Position numbers and translations under genes: made by a program. Below are positions 53,499 to 62,580 of a DNA stretch of 64,000 nt, piece by piece. Numbering within the stretch: the first letter of the stretch is position 1; every line of letters begins with the position of its first letter. Under the pieces are notes generated by a model. It ran no database searches. It was not told the DNA's origin and worked only from the letters and a program-made list of their open reading frames with translations. Source of the DNA: Chitinivorax sp. PXF-14 (GTDB taxonomy: Bacteria; Pseudomonadota; Gammaproteobacteria; Burkholderiales; SCOH01); the NCBI RefSeq assembly GCF_040812015.1, contig NZ_JBFNXJ010000003.1, forward strand, positions 186,001-250,000, in the 5' to 3' direction.

Positions 53499-55400
53499 AT
53501 GAAACGTTTTGTCTTTTCCTGCATTTCCCTATTGCTGAGCCAGGCTGCACTTGCCGGCGTCTCCGCTTCCGATTTCAACGCTGCCCGCGACGCCTACCGC
53601 ACGCGCGACCTGGCGCGGCTCGAACAGCTTGCGAACAAGCTGCAGGGCGACGACCTGGAAATCTACCCGCGCTACTGGTGGCTGACGTCGCAGTTCGATA
53701 CCGTGGGCGACCCACAGATCCGCACCTTCCTGCAGACCTATGCCGGCAGCCTGCTGGCCGAACGGCTGCGCAGCGACTGGCTCAAGCGGCTGGGCCGCGG
53801 CCAGCGCTGGGATGACTTCAGCGCCGAATATCCGGCCCTGGTCAGCCCCGATACCGAGCTCAATTGCTACCAGTTGCGCGCGCGCCTGGCCCATGGCGAC
53901 ACCGCGGCAAGCCAGGCGGCGCGCCCGCTGTGGTTCACCGGCAAGGACATGCCGGAAGCCTGCGGCCCGCTGTTTGAGCAGTTGCGCGACCTGGGCCAGA
54001 TCACGCAGGACAACGTATGGCAGCGCCTGCGCCTCGGCAGCGAAGAGAACAACACCGGGCTGATGAACCGCATGGCGGCACTATTGCCCGATGCGCAGGT
54101 ATTCACGGCGAAGCAGCTCGACAACGTCGCGGCCAATCCGGCGGCGGCCCTCAAGCGCGAGCAGTTTGCGCTGTCGACGCGCGGCGGGCGGGAGCTGGCC
54201 ATCTACGCCGTGCAACGCGTCGGTGCCAGCGATCCGGCAGTGGGCGCCGAGCACTGGCGCGCCATGGCGAAGTCGTTCGACGCGGCCGACCAGGGCTATG
54301 TGTGGGGCCAGCTCGCGCTGGTCGCGGCGAGAAAGCAGCAACCGCAGGCGTTGGCCTGGTTCAAGGAGGCGGGCAACACCCAGCTCTCGCCGCTACAGCT
54401 CGAATGGAAGACGCGCTCGGCGCTGCGCGTGCAGGACTGGACGCTCGCACTCGACACCATCGAGCACATGTCCGCCAGCCAGCAAGGCGAGGCAAGCTGG
54501 CGCTACTGGCGCGCGCGCTGCCTGAAGACCCTGTCGCGCTTGCCCGAGGCCAACGAGCTGCTGGCGCCACTGTCACGCGAGCACCATTTCTACGGCCTGC
54601 TCGCCAAGGAAGAGCTCGGCAGCGTGCTCGATGCCGCTGCCGGCCGCTACAAGCCGAGCGAGGATGAAGTCGGCGCGATCGGCCGCCTGCCGAGCCTTGG
54701 CCGCGCGATCGCGCTGTACAAGCTGGACCAGCGCTCCGACGCCGTGCGCGAATGGAACTGGGGCGTGCGCAACCTGCAGGATACCCAATTGCTGGCCGCG
54801 GCCGAGCTCGCGGCGCGCCACCAGTGGTACGACCGCGCCATCTACACGGCCGACCGCACCAAGGACATCCACGACTTCACGCTGCGCTACATCGCACCTT
54901 ACCGTGACGTGGTGAGCGAGGCAGCCAAGCAGCTGTCGCTCGACGAGGCCTGGGTCTACGGGCTGATGCGCCAGGAGAGCCGGTTCGTCTCGGTGGCCAA
55001 GTCCAATGTCGGGGCCGGCGGCCTGATGCAGCTGATGCCGGCAACGGCCAAGTGGGTGGCGCAGAAGCTCGGCTACAAGAAGTTCCGCGCCGAGATGGTG
55101 AACGAGGTCGGTACCAATGTGCAGCTCGGCACCTACTATCTCAAACACGTGCTCGACAGCCTCGGCGGCCAGGAAGTGCTGGCCACGGCGGCCTACAACG
55201 CAGGCCCGGGGCGCGCGCGCAACTGGCAGGACAGCCGTGCGCTCGATGCCGCGGTGTACATCGAGACCATCCCGTTCACCGAGACGCGCGACTATGTGAA
55301 GAAGGTGATGGCCAACGCCTACTGGTACGCGCGCACCTTCAACCACGATGCGCCGACGCTGCATGAGCGCATCGGCAAGGTGCCGGCCTACGGCAGCTAG
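53499..55400 (+). CDS. slt: Soluble lytic murein transglycosylase Slt
   Basis: Slt cleaves the glycan strands of peptidoglycan to 1,6-anhydro-muropeptides, which later enter recycling (see AmgK/MurU). The 633-residue product has a signal peptide (MKRFVFSCISLLLSQAALA), a large superhelical U/L domain (about 25-450) and a C-terminal lysozyme-like domain (about 460-610) with the catalytic Glu in YGLMRQESRFVSVAKSNVGA, GLMQLMPATAKWVA, and AAYNAGPGRARNW. ATG 53499 is preferred because the signal peptide begins there; 29 upstream codons in frame look non-coding. Confidence 0.94.
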   Translation: MKRFVFSCISLLLSQAALAGVSASDFNAARDAYRTRDLARLEQLANKLQGDDLEIYPRYWWLTSQFDTVGDPQIRTFLQTYAGSLLAERLRSDWLKRLGRGQRWDDFSAEYPALVSPDTELNCYQLRARLAHGDTAASQAARPLWFTGKDMPEACGPLFEQLRDLGQITQDNVWQRLRLGSEENNTGLMNRMAALLPDAQVFTAKQLDNVAANPAAALKREQFALSTRGGRELAIYAVQRVGASDPAVGAEHWRAMAKSFDAADQGYVWGQLALVAARKQQPQALAWFKEAGNTQLSPLQLEWKTRSALRVQDWTLALDTIEHMSASQQGEASWRYWRARCLKTLSRLPEANELLAPLSREHHFYGLLAKEELGSVLDAAAGRYKPSEDEVGAIGRLPSLGRAIALYKLDQRSDAVREWNWGVRNLQDTQLLAAAELAARHQWYDRAIYTADRTKDIHDFTLRYIAPYRDVVSEAAKQLSLDEAWVYGLMRQESRFVSVAKSNVGAGGLMQLMPATAKWVAQKLGYKKFRAEMVNEVGTNVQLGTYYLKHVLDSLGGQEVLATAAYNAGPGRARNWQDSRALDAAVYIETIPFTETRDYVKKVMANAYWYARTFNHDAPTLHERIGKVPAYGS

Positions 55401-55586
55401 GCACGGGCGGCGCCAGCGGAAACGGCGGGCGCCTTGAGCAAACGCCGCACGGCTGATCGCCCGCAAGGGCCGCAGACCGGGCCTGCCCGTCAGTTGCGCG
55501 AGGCAGCCAAGGTGCAAGACTTTGCCACCACGAACACACAGAACATCGTCCACCTCACCGGCCTTGCGCGCCCGACGCCGCCAGGC

Positions 55587-56516
55587 CTAGAGCAGCCAGG
55601 CCAACAGCCGTACCGCCAGGAACACCAGCCCCCCCGATAGCACGGCCTGCAGGCCATGCTGCCAGGGCCTGGGCGGCAAACGTCGGCGAGCCGTCAGCTC
55701 GATCGCACACAACGTCAGCGCCAGCGCGATCCAGAGCGCCGCCGGCCGCGGCCACAGCAGGACGGGCAAGAGCCCGGCCAGCACGCCGCCGGCGAAGCCG
55801 CCGACATGGCGCAGCACGCGATGCACCGGCCGCACGGGCTCGTCGCGGCGCAGGCACAGAAAATCGATGGTCGCCTCGTCAAGCGCGCTGTCGGGCGCGA
55901 CGACGATGCCGTCCACCAGCCGCTGCGCCGCATCCGGCACAAGCCCACGCGAGATGGCGATCAGCGCCAGGCTGGTCGCCCCTTCGGGCGGATGGCGCAG
56001 CGGGTCGTCATGGCGCAGCGCCTGTTCGGCCGCCTGCTCGTCGAACTGCTGCCTCGCCCTGAGCCCCGTGCGCAGCGACAACACAGCCATCGCCACGCTG
56101 AGCATGGCCCAGGCTACCAGCACCACGCCGGCCGGCGGGAACCCCGCCGCGAGCCCGCCCATCAACACGCAGAACACGCTCAGCAGGCCATCCCCGGCAT
56201 TGCGCCAGTCCGCCGCCCGATCATCCTGGCCGCCCCGGCGACGGTAAACGGCCAGCGCGCCCACGCCAGCACGGCGCAGGACGGGGATCAGCACGCGGGT
56301 GCCGAATCGATCGAGCAGCATGCGCAGCAGCCAGTCCGTGGCGGACGGGCGCCATGGCGCGGTGTCGCCCGCGTGGGCCTGATCGGCCGCGCGGGCCAGC
56401 TCAAGAAACAGGATTTGCCGCGGCGAGCCCGATTCGCGGTCGGACAGGACGCGATACCACCAGGCCCGGCGGCGAGCCGCGCGGGTGGCAGTGGGCAGAT
56501 CGGGAACGGATGTCAT
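55587..56516 (-). CDS. Hypothetical integral membrane protein
   Basis: A 309-residue protein of no family I recognise. A basic N-terminal part (ARRRAWWYRVLSDRESG) and a soluble stretch lead to a helix pair about 115-155 (GLLSVFCVLMGGLAAGFPPAGVVLVAWAMLSVAMAVLSL), a hydrophilic middle part, and three C-terminal helices (about 230-309). The total of about five helices suggests an inner-membrane protein. Codon bias matches neighbours. It lies between slt and the DsbA-like gene. The 186-base gap to slt shows no obvious terminator. Confidence 0.6.
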   Translation of the reverse strand: MTSVPDLPTATRAARRRAWWYRVLSDRESGSPRQILFLELARAADQAHAGDTAPWRPSATDWLLRMLLDRFGTRVLIPVLRRAGVGALAVYRRRGGQDDRAADWRNAGDGLLSVFCVLMGGLAAGFPPAGVVLVAWAMLSVAMAVLSLRTGLRARQQFDEQAAEQALRHDDPLRHPPEGATSLALIAISRGLVPDAAQRLVDGIVVAPDSALDEATIDFLCLRRDEPVRPVHRVLRHVGGFAGGVLAGLLPVLLWPRPAALWIALALTLCAIELTARRRLPPRPWQHGLQAVLSGGLVFLAVRLLAWLL

Positions 56517-56592
56517 CGCCCCGGACTATAGCCGAAGGCTGCGGCGACGGCACTTCGACCATGCCGCCACCGGCCAGGCAAGAAGGTGCAGC

Positions 56593-57246
56593 CTAGCGCG
56601 GCGCGCACGCTGCTTGCAGCCACGCGGCCATGCCGTCACCCGCTTCGAACAAGAGCTGCGAAGGCAGCACCGCCAGGCGCTCGCCATCACGCGAGACCAG
56701 GGCCGGCACGCCATGCAGGTGCAGGCTGGCCATCAGCTGCTGCCCGGCATCGATGCGGATGCGCAGCGCGCGATGCTGCTCGACGTCGGCATAGGCGGCA
56801 AGAAAGTCGGCACGCGCGAGCCCGAACGATTCGGCCACGTCGGCAAGCACCGTGGGCTGACTCAGGTCGCGGCCATCGACATAGCGCAGCGCCTGCAGCC
56901 GATGCAGGGCCGCCAACCCCTGGCCCGGCGCGGCCTGCTCGATCAGGTGCAGCGCCAGCGTGACAGACCAGGAATCGAAGGCGACGGAATAATTGCTCAA
57001 TACCTGATCGTAATAGGCTTGCGTGAAGCGCTGGCCGGTCAACTGCTCGATGCGCTGGTCGTTCTGCCAGGCGTAGTCGCGGAAAGCTGGCGTCATCGGC
57101 CGTGCATTGCCAGCAGCGAACAGGCCCGTGGGCCACAGCTCGATCGGCAGGCTGGTAGCGGCCTGCAGCCTCGCCATGGCCGGTGCGGCGCCGTAGCACC
57201 AGCCGCACAGTGGGTCGAAGACGAAAAGAAGAGCCTGGTCAGCCAT
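56593..57246 (-). CDS. Cytosolic DsbA-family oxidoreductase (CGWC)
   Basis: A 217-residue thioredoxin-fold protein. The active-site motif CGWC is in VFDPLCGWCYGAAPAM near residue 14, and the cis-Pro in HGVPALVS near the C-terminus. A helical insert lies between. There is no signal peptide, so it acts in the cytosol, unlike DsbA itself. It resembles the FrnE/2-hydroxychromene isomerase-like group. It is divergent from a LysR gene, a common pairing for redox or xenobiotic response. Confidence 0.88.
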   Translation of the reverse strand: MADQALLFVFDPLCGWCYGAAPAMARLQAATSLPIELWPTGLFAAGNARPMTPAFRDYAWQNDQRIEQLTGQRFTQAYYDQVLSNYSVAFDSWSVTLALHLIEQAAPGQGLAALHRLQALRYVDGRDLSQPTVLADVAESFGLARADFLAAYADVEQHRALRIRIDAGQQLMASLHLHGVPALVSRDGERLAVLPSQLLFEAGDGMAAWLQAACAPR

Positions 57247-57316
57247 GATGATATCCGTGATTGCAAAGATGGCAGTGTGCCCAATCCGATTGACACAATA
57301 AATCCTGCCAACAACA

Positions 57317-57329
57317 ATTGACTGTCAAT
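57317..57329. promoter_or_regulatory. Putative LysR operator in the DsbA-like/LysR gap
   Basis: ATTGAC-T-GTCAAT is a perfect 6+6 palindrome 18 bases before the LysR start. Two related short palindromes, CAATC-c-GATTG (57282-57292) and ATTGACACAAT (57289-57299), lie in the same 101-base gap. ATTG/CAAT arms are frequent in sites for LysR-type regulators of this subgroup. Confidence 0.5.
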
Positions 57330-57347
57330 CAATAACAAACAATCGAC

Positions 57348-58277
57348 ATGAGCAGCAGCGTCAACCTCAACCGCCTGGCGGTATTCGCCGCCGTAGCGGA
57401 AACCGGCTCCTTCACCGCGGCGGCCGACCGGCTGGACCTGACCAAGGCCATGGTCAGCCAGCATGTGGCACGGCTCGAAGCGGAACTTGGCGCCACGCTG
57501 CTGACGCGCACCACGCGCCGCGTCACGCTCACCGAAAATGGCGCGGCCTTCTACGCTGACTGTGTGCGCATCCTGCAGGAAGCCGAGGCCGCCTTCGAGC
57601 GCGTCGGTCATGCCCAGCAGCAGCTGCGCGGCACGCTGCGGCTGACGGCAACGGCGGATTTCGGCGTGCAGGTGGTGGGACCGGCGCTGGCTGCCTTCGT
57701 CAACGCGCATCCGGGGCTCAAGGCGGACTTCACGGTAAGCGACGAAGTGGTGGACCTGATCGGCGAGCGTTTCGACCTCGCCATCCGCGGCGGCATGCTC
57801 GCCGACTCGGGCCTGTACGCGACCCGGCTCGGTCATTTCGCCCAGGTCGTCGTCGCCACGCCCGCCTACCTGGCGCGATATGGCATGCCACGGCAGCCAG
57901 CCGACCTCGCCGCCCATCGCTGGATCGCGCTGAGCCTGCTGCGCACGCCGCTGACCTGGGCCTTCGCCGGTGCGGACGGCACCGAGCAGACGGTGCGCGT
58001 CAACGCCATCTCGCAAGCCAATTCGCCCACGGCGGTACGCGCCTTTGTGCTGGCCGACACCGGCATCTCGGTGCTGCCCGATTACCTGGTCCAGCGCGAC
58101 CTCGCCGAGGGCCGCCTGGTGCGGCTGCTGGCTGGGTACGCGCTGCCCGATGCCGGGCTCCATGCGGTCTACCCGATGCCGAACCCGCCGGCCAAGGTGC
58201 GCGCCTTCATCGACTTCCTGCGTGGCCGCATGGCGGCGGACGATCACCCGCCGTCATCCTGGCCGGATCGACCATAG
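57348..58277 (+). CDS. LysR-family transcriptional regulator
   Basis: A 309-residue LysR regulator of the CrgA/DsdC-like group. The helix-turn-helix reads NRLAVFAAVAETGSFTAAADRLDLTKAM, then VSQHVARLEAELGATLLTRTTRRVTLTENG. The effector domain (about 90-300) includes GTLRLTATADFGVQVVGPAL and FDLAIRGGMLADSGLYATRLG. It is divergent from the DsbA-like oxidoreductase and probably controls it. Its 3' end overlaps the convergent WYL-regulator gene by 34 bases. Confidence 0.92.
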   Translation: MSSSVNLNRLAVFAAVAETGSFTAAADRLDLTKAMVSQHVARLEAELGATLLTRTTRRVTLTENGAAFYADCVRILQEAEAAFERVGHAQQQLRGTLRLTATADFGVQVVGPALAAFVNAHPGLKADFTVSDEVVDLIGERFDLAIRGGMLADSGLYATRLGHFAQVVVATPAYLARYGMPRQPADLAAHRWIALSLLRTPLTWAFAGADGTEQTVRVNAISQANSPTAVRAFVLADTGISVLPDYLVQRDLAEGRLVRLLAGYALPDAGLHAVYPMPNPPAKVRAFIDFLRGRMAADDHPPSSWPDRP

Positions 58278-58942
58278 ACGTTGCGCAGGAAATCCTGCAG
58301 GGTGCGGCCCGGCATGGCGGGGAAATCGTCGGCGCTGACCTCGATCGTCGCCATGCGGTCGACACGGAAATGGCGGAAATCATCGCGCAGCTCGCACCAG
58401 GCGGCCAAGGTCCACACCTTACCCCAGAAATACACGCCCAGCGGCCACACCACGCGCGACGAGGCAAGGCCATCCTCGCGCACATAGTCGAACACCAGCT
58501 TGCGCCGCAGGTTGATGGCCTCGCGGATCGGCGTGAGCTGGAACAAGGGATAGTCGCCGAAATCGGGGACATAGAAGCCGGACTGCCCGAAACCCTGGCG
58601 CAAATCGCGCGGCAGCACCGCCTCGATCTTGCTGAGTGCCGACTGCGCCGCGGCGGCCATGCCGGGCTCGCCCCAGGCCTTGAGCATGCGCGCAGCGACC
58701 AGTACTGCCTCGAGCTCGGAGCGATCGAACATCAGCGGCGGCAGATCGAAGCCACGCGCAAGCCGGTAGCCGACCCCGGCCTCGCCATCGATCGGCACGC
58801 CCGACAGCGAGAGATCCTGGATATCGCGATAGACGGTGCGCACAGACACCTGCAAGGCATCCGCCAGCGCCTGCGCAGTGACCACACTGCGGCGGCCGCG
58901 CAGCAGTTGCACCAGTTGGAACAAGCGGTCGGCACGCCGCAT
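58244..58942 (-). CDS. YafY-type WYL-domain transcriptional regulator
   Basis: A 232-residue regulator. The N-terminal winged helix (about 1-60) reads RRADRLFQLVQLLRGRRSVVTAQALADAL, then SVRTVYRDIQDL. The WYL region (about 140-205) includes VFDYVREDGL, WPLGVYFWGKVWTLAAWCELRDDFRHFRVDRM. It starts on the last base of the DUF1801 stop (TGATG), so it is the third gene of a VOC-DUF1801-WYL operon, and it likely regulates this operon through the palindrome at 59835-59852. Confidence 0.9.
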   Translation of the reverse strand: MRRADRLFQLVQLLRGRRSVVTAQALADALQVSVRTVYRDIQDLSLSGVPIDGEAGVGYRLARGFDLPPLMFDRSELEAVLVAARMLKAWGEPGMAAAAQSALSKIEAVLPRDLRQGFGQSGFYVPDFGDYPLFQLTPIREAINLRRKLVFDYVREDGLASSRVVWPLGVYFWGKVWTLAAWCELRDDFRHFRVDRMATIEVSADDFPAMPGRTLQDFLRNVYGRSGQDDGG

Positions 58943-59349
58943 CAACGGCCTCGCCGCAAGGCAACAGCCTCGCCGACCCAGGCCGCCAGCAAGCCCATCG
59001 GCAGCGCATCGCCCGGGACCAGCTCCAGGTAGCGCACACGCGACCCCTCGCCGCGCAGGCGCCCGGCCGGGTCGGTTAGCGCCACGCCATGCTCGAAGCC
59101 GAGCTTGACGCGATGGGCGGCGGGAAACAACCCGCACACATACCCCGCCTCGGCATGACGATAGCCAAAGCCGCGCCAGCCGGCGTAGATGCGCTCCTGC
59201 AAGCCCGGGTCGATCCGCCGCAGGGCCTGGCGCAGCTCGCCGGTCAGGTTGGCGATGTCTGGGGGGAACGACGCGAGCAGCGCATCGGCCTCGCTGCTCG
59301 CGGGCTTGGCGCTACGCCCCGCAGGGTACAGCAGTAAGTGGGACCACAT
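58942..59349 (-). CDS. DUF1801 domain-containing protein
   Basis: A 135-residue protein of the YdhG/DUF1801 type. The core is LLASFPPDIANLTGELRQALRRIDPGLQERIYAGWRGFGY, then VCGLFPAAHRVKLGFEHG. Function is unknown, but the fold is related to intracellular iron-chaperone frataxin-like proteins. It lies between the VOC and WYL genes; 37 bases separate it from VOC. Confidence 0.82.
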   Translation of the reverse strand: MWSHLLLYPAGRSAKPASSEADALLASFPPDIANLTGELRQALRRIDPGLQERIYAGWRGFGYRHAEAGYVCGLFPAAHRVKLGFEHGVALTDPAGRLRGEGSRVRYLELVPGDALPMGLLAAWVGEAVALRRGR

Positions 59350-59386
59350 GCTCGATCCGGCGCCGGAGTTAGCGGCGCCGCCTCCG

Positions 59387-59755
59387 TCAGTGCAATGAAT
59401 GCAGGCCGATCAGGTTGCCTTCGCTATCGCGGAACATCGCGATATGCCCGATCTCGTCAGCGAGAAACGTCTTGGGCATGACCACCTCGCCGCCGGCCTG
59501 CGCCACCCGTCCAAGGATGGGCGCCAGGTCATCGCCGGCATTGAGGTAGATACGCACGCCGTCGGCACTCGGCTTTTGCCGGCCATCGTAGCAGACGCAG
59601 CCACCCACGCCCGTCTCGGCGTGCGGGAAAATCGCCAGGCGCATGCTTTCGGAACTGTCGTCGCGCTTCAACTCGGTCGCGCAGACGGTTTCGTAGAAGC
59701 GCACGGCGCGCTCGTAGTCGAGGGACGGAATTTCAAACCAGTTCACGGCATTCAT
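59387..59755 (-). CDS. VOC-family (glyoxalase/bleomycin-resistance fold) protein
   Basis: A 122-residue single-module VOC protein. The pattern MNAVNWFEIPSLDYERAVRFYETV is followed by paired beta-alpha-beta units, IYLNAGDDLAPILGRVAQAGGEVVMPKT and HIAMFRDSEGNLIGLHS. Glu in the last strand and His are typical metal ligands; the substrate is not known. ATG 59755 follows AAGGAGAG. It is the first gene of the operon with DUF1801 and the WYL regulator. Confidence 0.9.
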   Translation of the reverse strand: MNAVNWFEIPSLDYERAVRFYETVCATELKRDDSSESMRLAIFPHAETGVGGCVCYDGRQKPSADGVRIYLNAGDDLAPILGRVAQAGGEVVMPKTFLADEIGHIAMFRDSEGNLIGLHSLH

Positions 59756-59834
59756 GACAGCTCTCCTTGAGGGTCGGGAAGGTTCGACTGACGCCAGGTG
59801 GCGCAATCGATGGAGGCAGTCTAGCGAGGGGCTA

Positions 59835-59852
59835 CTGACAGCGTACTGTCAG
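59835..59852. promoter_or_regulatory. Palindromic operator candidate of the VOC-DUF1801-WYL operon
   Basis: CTGACAG-CGTA-CTGTCAG is a perfect 7+7 palindrome 80 bases upstream of the VOC start. It is in the right position for repression by the WYL-domain regulator encoded as the third gene of the operon. Confidence 0.55.
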
Positions 59853-60129
59853 CATGGTTTGCCATATGTATCGGGCACCGGGCCTGCGGCCCGTCCCGAC
59901 GCACGCTGCGTGCCACGCCGTTGTCTTCTCGGCATCTGCCGTGGCGGGCCAATACCCAATCGCGTCGAGTGTTCTCAGGCAGGCGGCACAGCAGTGGCCG
60001 GCCGGCGCGAGCGGGTAGGGCCAACACAGGGGGGAAACGGGAATGCATTCAGGCCGCGACGTCGCCATCGTCGTGGCCAAGAAACAGAAGCGGGAGGATG
60101 CCGTGACCGATGATGCGCCCCCCAGGCAT

Positions 60130-60167
60130 GGCGCCAGGCGGGGGTTTCAAGCACCGCGCCTGGCGCC
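60130..60167. repeat. Large inverted repeat downstream of pilU
   Basis: GGCGCCAGGCG and CGCCTGGCGCC are perfect 11-bp arms around a 16-base loop. It lies 89 bases beyond the pilU stop. It may be a dispersed palindromic repeat or a transcript-end structure; there is no T-run. Confidence 0.55.
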
Positions 60168-60255
60168 GTCATGCGCCCGACCGTCGCGGTGCAAACAGCG
60201 GTGGCCGCATCGTGCCCGTCGGCATCGACGAGCAGATCGGCCACGGCCGTGCGAG

Positions 60256-61392
60256 CTACAGGATATCGAGGTGATCGATGCCTTCCATCACGTCGCGGTT
60301 CTTCGATTCCTTCGAGTCGAGCTTGATCTTCAGGCGCAGGTCGTTCACCGAGTCGGCGTTGCGCAGCGCGTCTTCGTAGCTGATCTTGCCGGTCTCGTGG
60401 AGGTCGAACAGCGCTTGGTCGAAGGTCTGCATGCCAAGCTCGCGGCTCTTCGACATGATTTCCTTGATGCCATGCACCTCGCCCTTGAAGATCAGGTCCG
60501 AGATCAGCGGGCTGTTCAGCATCACCTCGACCGCCGCCGCACGGCCCTTGCCGGAGCGGTGCGGGATCAGCCGCTGCGATACGAAGGCCTTGAGGTTCAG
60601 CGACAGGTCCATCAGCAACTGCTGGCGCCGCTCTTCGGGGAAGAAGTTGATGATGCGGTCGAGTGCCTGGTTCGCGCTGTTCGCGTGCAGCGTCGCCATG
60701 CACAGGTGGCCGGTCTCGGCGAAGGCGATGGCGTAGTCCATGGTCTCGCGGTCGCGAATTTCACCGATCAGAATTACGTCCGGCGCCTGGCGCAGCGTAT
60801 TGCGCAGCGCCGAGTGCCACGATTCGGTATCGACGCCGACCTCGCGCTGCGTGACGATGCAGTTCTTGTGCTGGTGCACGTATTCGACCGGGTCTTCGAT
60901 CGTGACGATATGGCCGAAGGTGTTCTCGTTACGGTAGCCGATCATCGCCGCCAGCGAGGTCGACTTGCCGGAGCCGGTACCGCCGACGAACACCACCAGG
61001 CCGCGCTTGGTCAGCGCCACGTCCTTGAGCACCGGCGGCAGGCCGAGCTCGTCGAAATTGGGGATCTCGGTGGTGATGGTACGCAATACCATGCCGATGC
61101 GACCCTGCTGCACGAAGGCATTGACCCGGAAACGGCCGATGCCGGGCGGGCTGATGGCGAAATTGCACTCCTTGGTCGCCTCGAACTCCTCGGCCTGGCG
61201 GTCATTCATGATCGACCGCGCCAGTTCGCGCGTATGCTGCGAATTCAGGGCCTGGTTCGATACCGGCGTGAGCTTGCCGTCGATCTTGATCGCCGGCGGA
61301 AACTCGGAGGTGATGAACAAATCCGATGCACCCTTGCTGCGCATCAGCTTGAGCAGGTCGTGCATGAATTTGGTGGCTTGATCTCTTTCCAT
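60256..61392 (-). CDS. pilU: Type IV pilus retraction ATPase PilU
   Basis: PilU is a 378-residue hexameric ATPase that assists PilT in pulling back type IV pili (twitching, DNA uptake). Visible motifs are Walker A FVGGTGSGKSTSLAAM, the Asp box IVTIEDPVEYVHQHKN, Walker B APDVILIGEIRDRETM and the His box GHLCMATLHANSA. The N-terminus DLLKLMRSKGASDLFITS and the long C-terminus ending VMEGIDHLDIL separate it from PilT. It follows pilT after 147 bases. Confidence 0.96.
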   Translation of the reverse strand: MERDQATKFMHDLLKLMRSKGASDLFITSEFPPAIKIDGKLTPVSNQALNSQHTRELARSIMNDRQAEEFEATKECNFAISPPGIGRFRVNAFVQQGRIGMVLRTITTEIPNFDELGLPPVLKDVALTKRGLVVFVGGTGSGKSTSLAAMIGYRNENTFGHIVTIEDPVEYVHQHKNCIVTQREVGVDTESWHSALRNTLRQAPDVILIGEIRDRETMDYAIAFAETGHLCMATLHANSANQALDRIINFFPEERRQQLLMDLSLNLKAFVSQRLIPHRSGKGRAAAVEVMLNSPLISDLIFKGEVHGIKEIMSKSRELGMQTFDQALFDLHETGKISYEDALRNADSVNDLRLKIKLDSKESKNRDVMEGIDHLDIL

Positions 61393-61539
61393 GGTCTCTC
61401 CTCTGGCCGCCCACAGCCGGGCGCCGGGCGTCGCTGCGGCAGGCCGCCAGAGCCGCCGTCAACGCCATTGCGGAAGCAAATTCCGCTCGAACCTCCATTG
61501 TAGCCTGCCGGCGGCGATACCCGCTCGGCATGGCGACGA

Positions 61540-62580
61540 TTACATGAAGTTTTCCTTGTTCATCGCCTTGGTGCGCGCCTCGGCTGCCGACACGACATTG
61601 CGGCGCACGAGCTCGGTCAGGTTCTGGTCCAGGGTCTGCATGCCCGCGTTCTGGCCGGTCTGGATCGCCGAATACATCTGCGCCACCTTGTTCTCGCGGA
61701 TCAGGTTACGGATCGCCGGCGTGCCGATCATGATCTCGTGCGCCGCCACACGGCCGGTGCCGTCCTTGGTCTTGAGCAGCGTCTGCGAGATCACCGCGCG
61801 GATCGATTCGGACAGCATCGAACGCACCATTTCCTTTTCGGCAGCCGGGAACACGTCGACGATACGGTCGATGGTCTTGGCGGCGGACGAGGTGTGCAGC
61901 GTGCCGAACACCAGGTGGCCCGTCTCGGCGGCGGTCAGCGCGAGGCGAATGGTTTCGAGGTCGCGCATTTCACCGACCAGGATCACGTCCGGGTCTTCAC
62001 GCAGCGCGGATTTCAGCGCGTTGTTGAAGCTCATCGTATGCGGCCCGACTTCGCGCTGGTTGATCAGGCATTTCTTCGATTCGTGCACGAATTCGATCGG
62101 GTCTTCCACCGTCAGGATGTGGCCGTACTCGTTCTCGTTGATGTAATTGATGATCGCCGCCAGCGTGGTCGACTTGCCCGAGCCGGTCGGCCCGGTCACC
62201 AGCACGATGCCGCGTGGCTGGTTGGCGATCTCGGTGAACACCTTGGGCGCGTTGAGGTCTTCGAGCGACAGCACCTTGGACGGAATGGTCCGGAACACGG
62301 CACCCGCACCACGGTTCTGCACGAAGGCATTGACGCGGAAGCGCGCCAGATTGGGGATTTCGAACGAGAAGTCGCATTCGAGCGTTTCTTCATAAATCTT
62401 GCGCTGCCCGTCGTTCATGATGTCGTACACCATATCGTGCACATCACGATGCTCCATCGCGGGCAGATTGATACGGCGTACGTCGCCATGCACGCGAATC
62501 ATCGGCGGCAGGCCAGACGACAAGTGCAAGTCGGAGGCCTTGTTCTTGACCGCGAACGCGAGCAGCTCAGATATTTCCAT
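61540..62580 (-). CDS. pilT: Type IV pilus retraction ATPase PilT
   Basis: PilT is the main retraction motor of type IV pili. The 346-residue product has the N-terminal ISELLAFAVKNKASDLHLSSG, Walker A VTGPTGSGKSTTLAAI, Asp box ILTVEDPIEFVHESKK, Walker B DPDVILVGEMRDLETI, His box GHLVFGTLHTSSA and the C-terminal AIRNLIRE motif required for retraction. It is divergent from yggS, the arrangement seen in Pseudomonas and Neisseria relatives. The 92-base gap must hold both promoters. Confidence 0.97.
   Translation of the reverse strand: MEISELLAFAVKNKASDLHLSSGLPPMIRVHGDVRRINLPAMEHRDVHDMVYDIMNDGQRKIYEETLECDFSFEIPNLARFRVNAFVQNRGAGAVFRTIPSKVLSLEDLNAPKVFTEIANQPRGIVLVTGPTGSGKSTTLAAIINYINENEYGHILTVEDPIEFVHESKKCLINQREVGPHTMSFNNALKSALREDPDVILVGEMRDLETIRLALTAAETGHLVFGTLHTSSAAKTIDRIVDVFPAAEKEMVRSMLSESIRAVISQTLLKTKDGTGRVAAHEIMIGTPAIRNLIRENKVAQMYSAIQTGQNAGMQTLDQNLTELVRRNVVSAAEARTKAMNKENFM

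Larger units (their letters stand above)
59756..60255. other. Gene-free gap between the VOC operon and pilU
   Basis: 500 bases without a gene I can support. The part near 59835 holds the operator-like palindrome of the VOC operon. An 11-bp inverted repeat lies at 60130-60167. The short open frames in between have no ribosome site or family resemblance. Confidence 0.65.

Noticed and set aside
60043-60255. Small gene starting at the ATG at 60043
   Set aside because: The frame runs antisense through pilU, and the upstream part has no family resemblance or convincing ribosome site.
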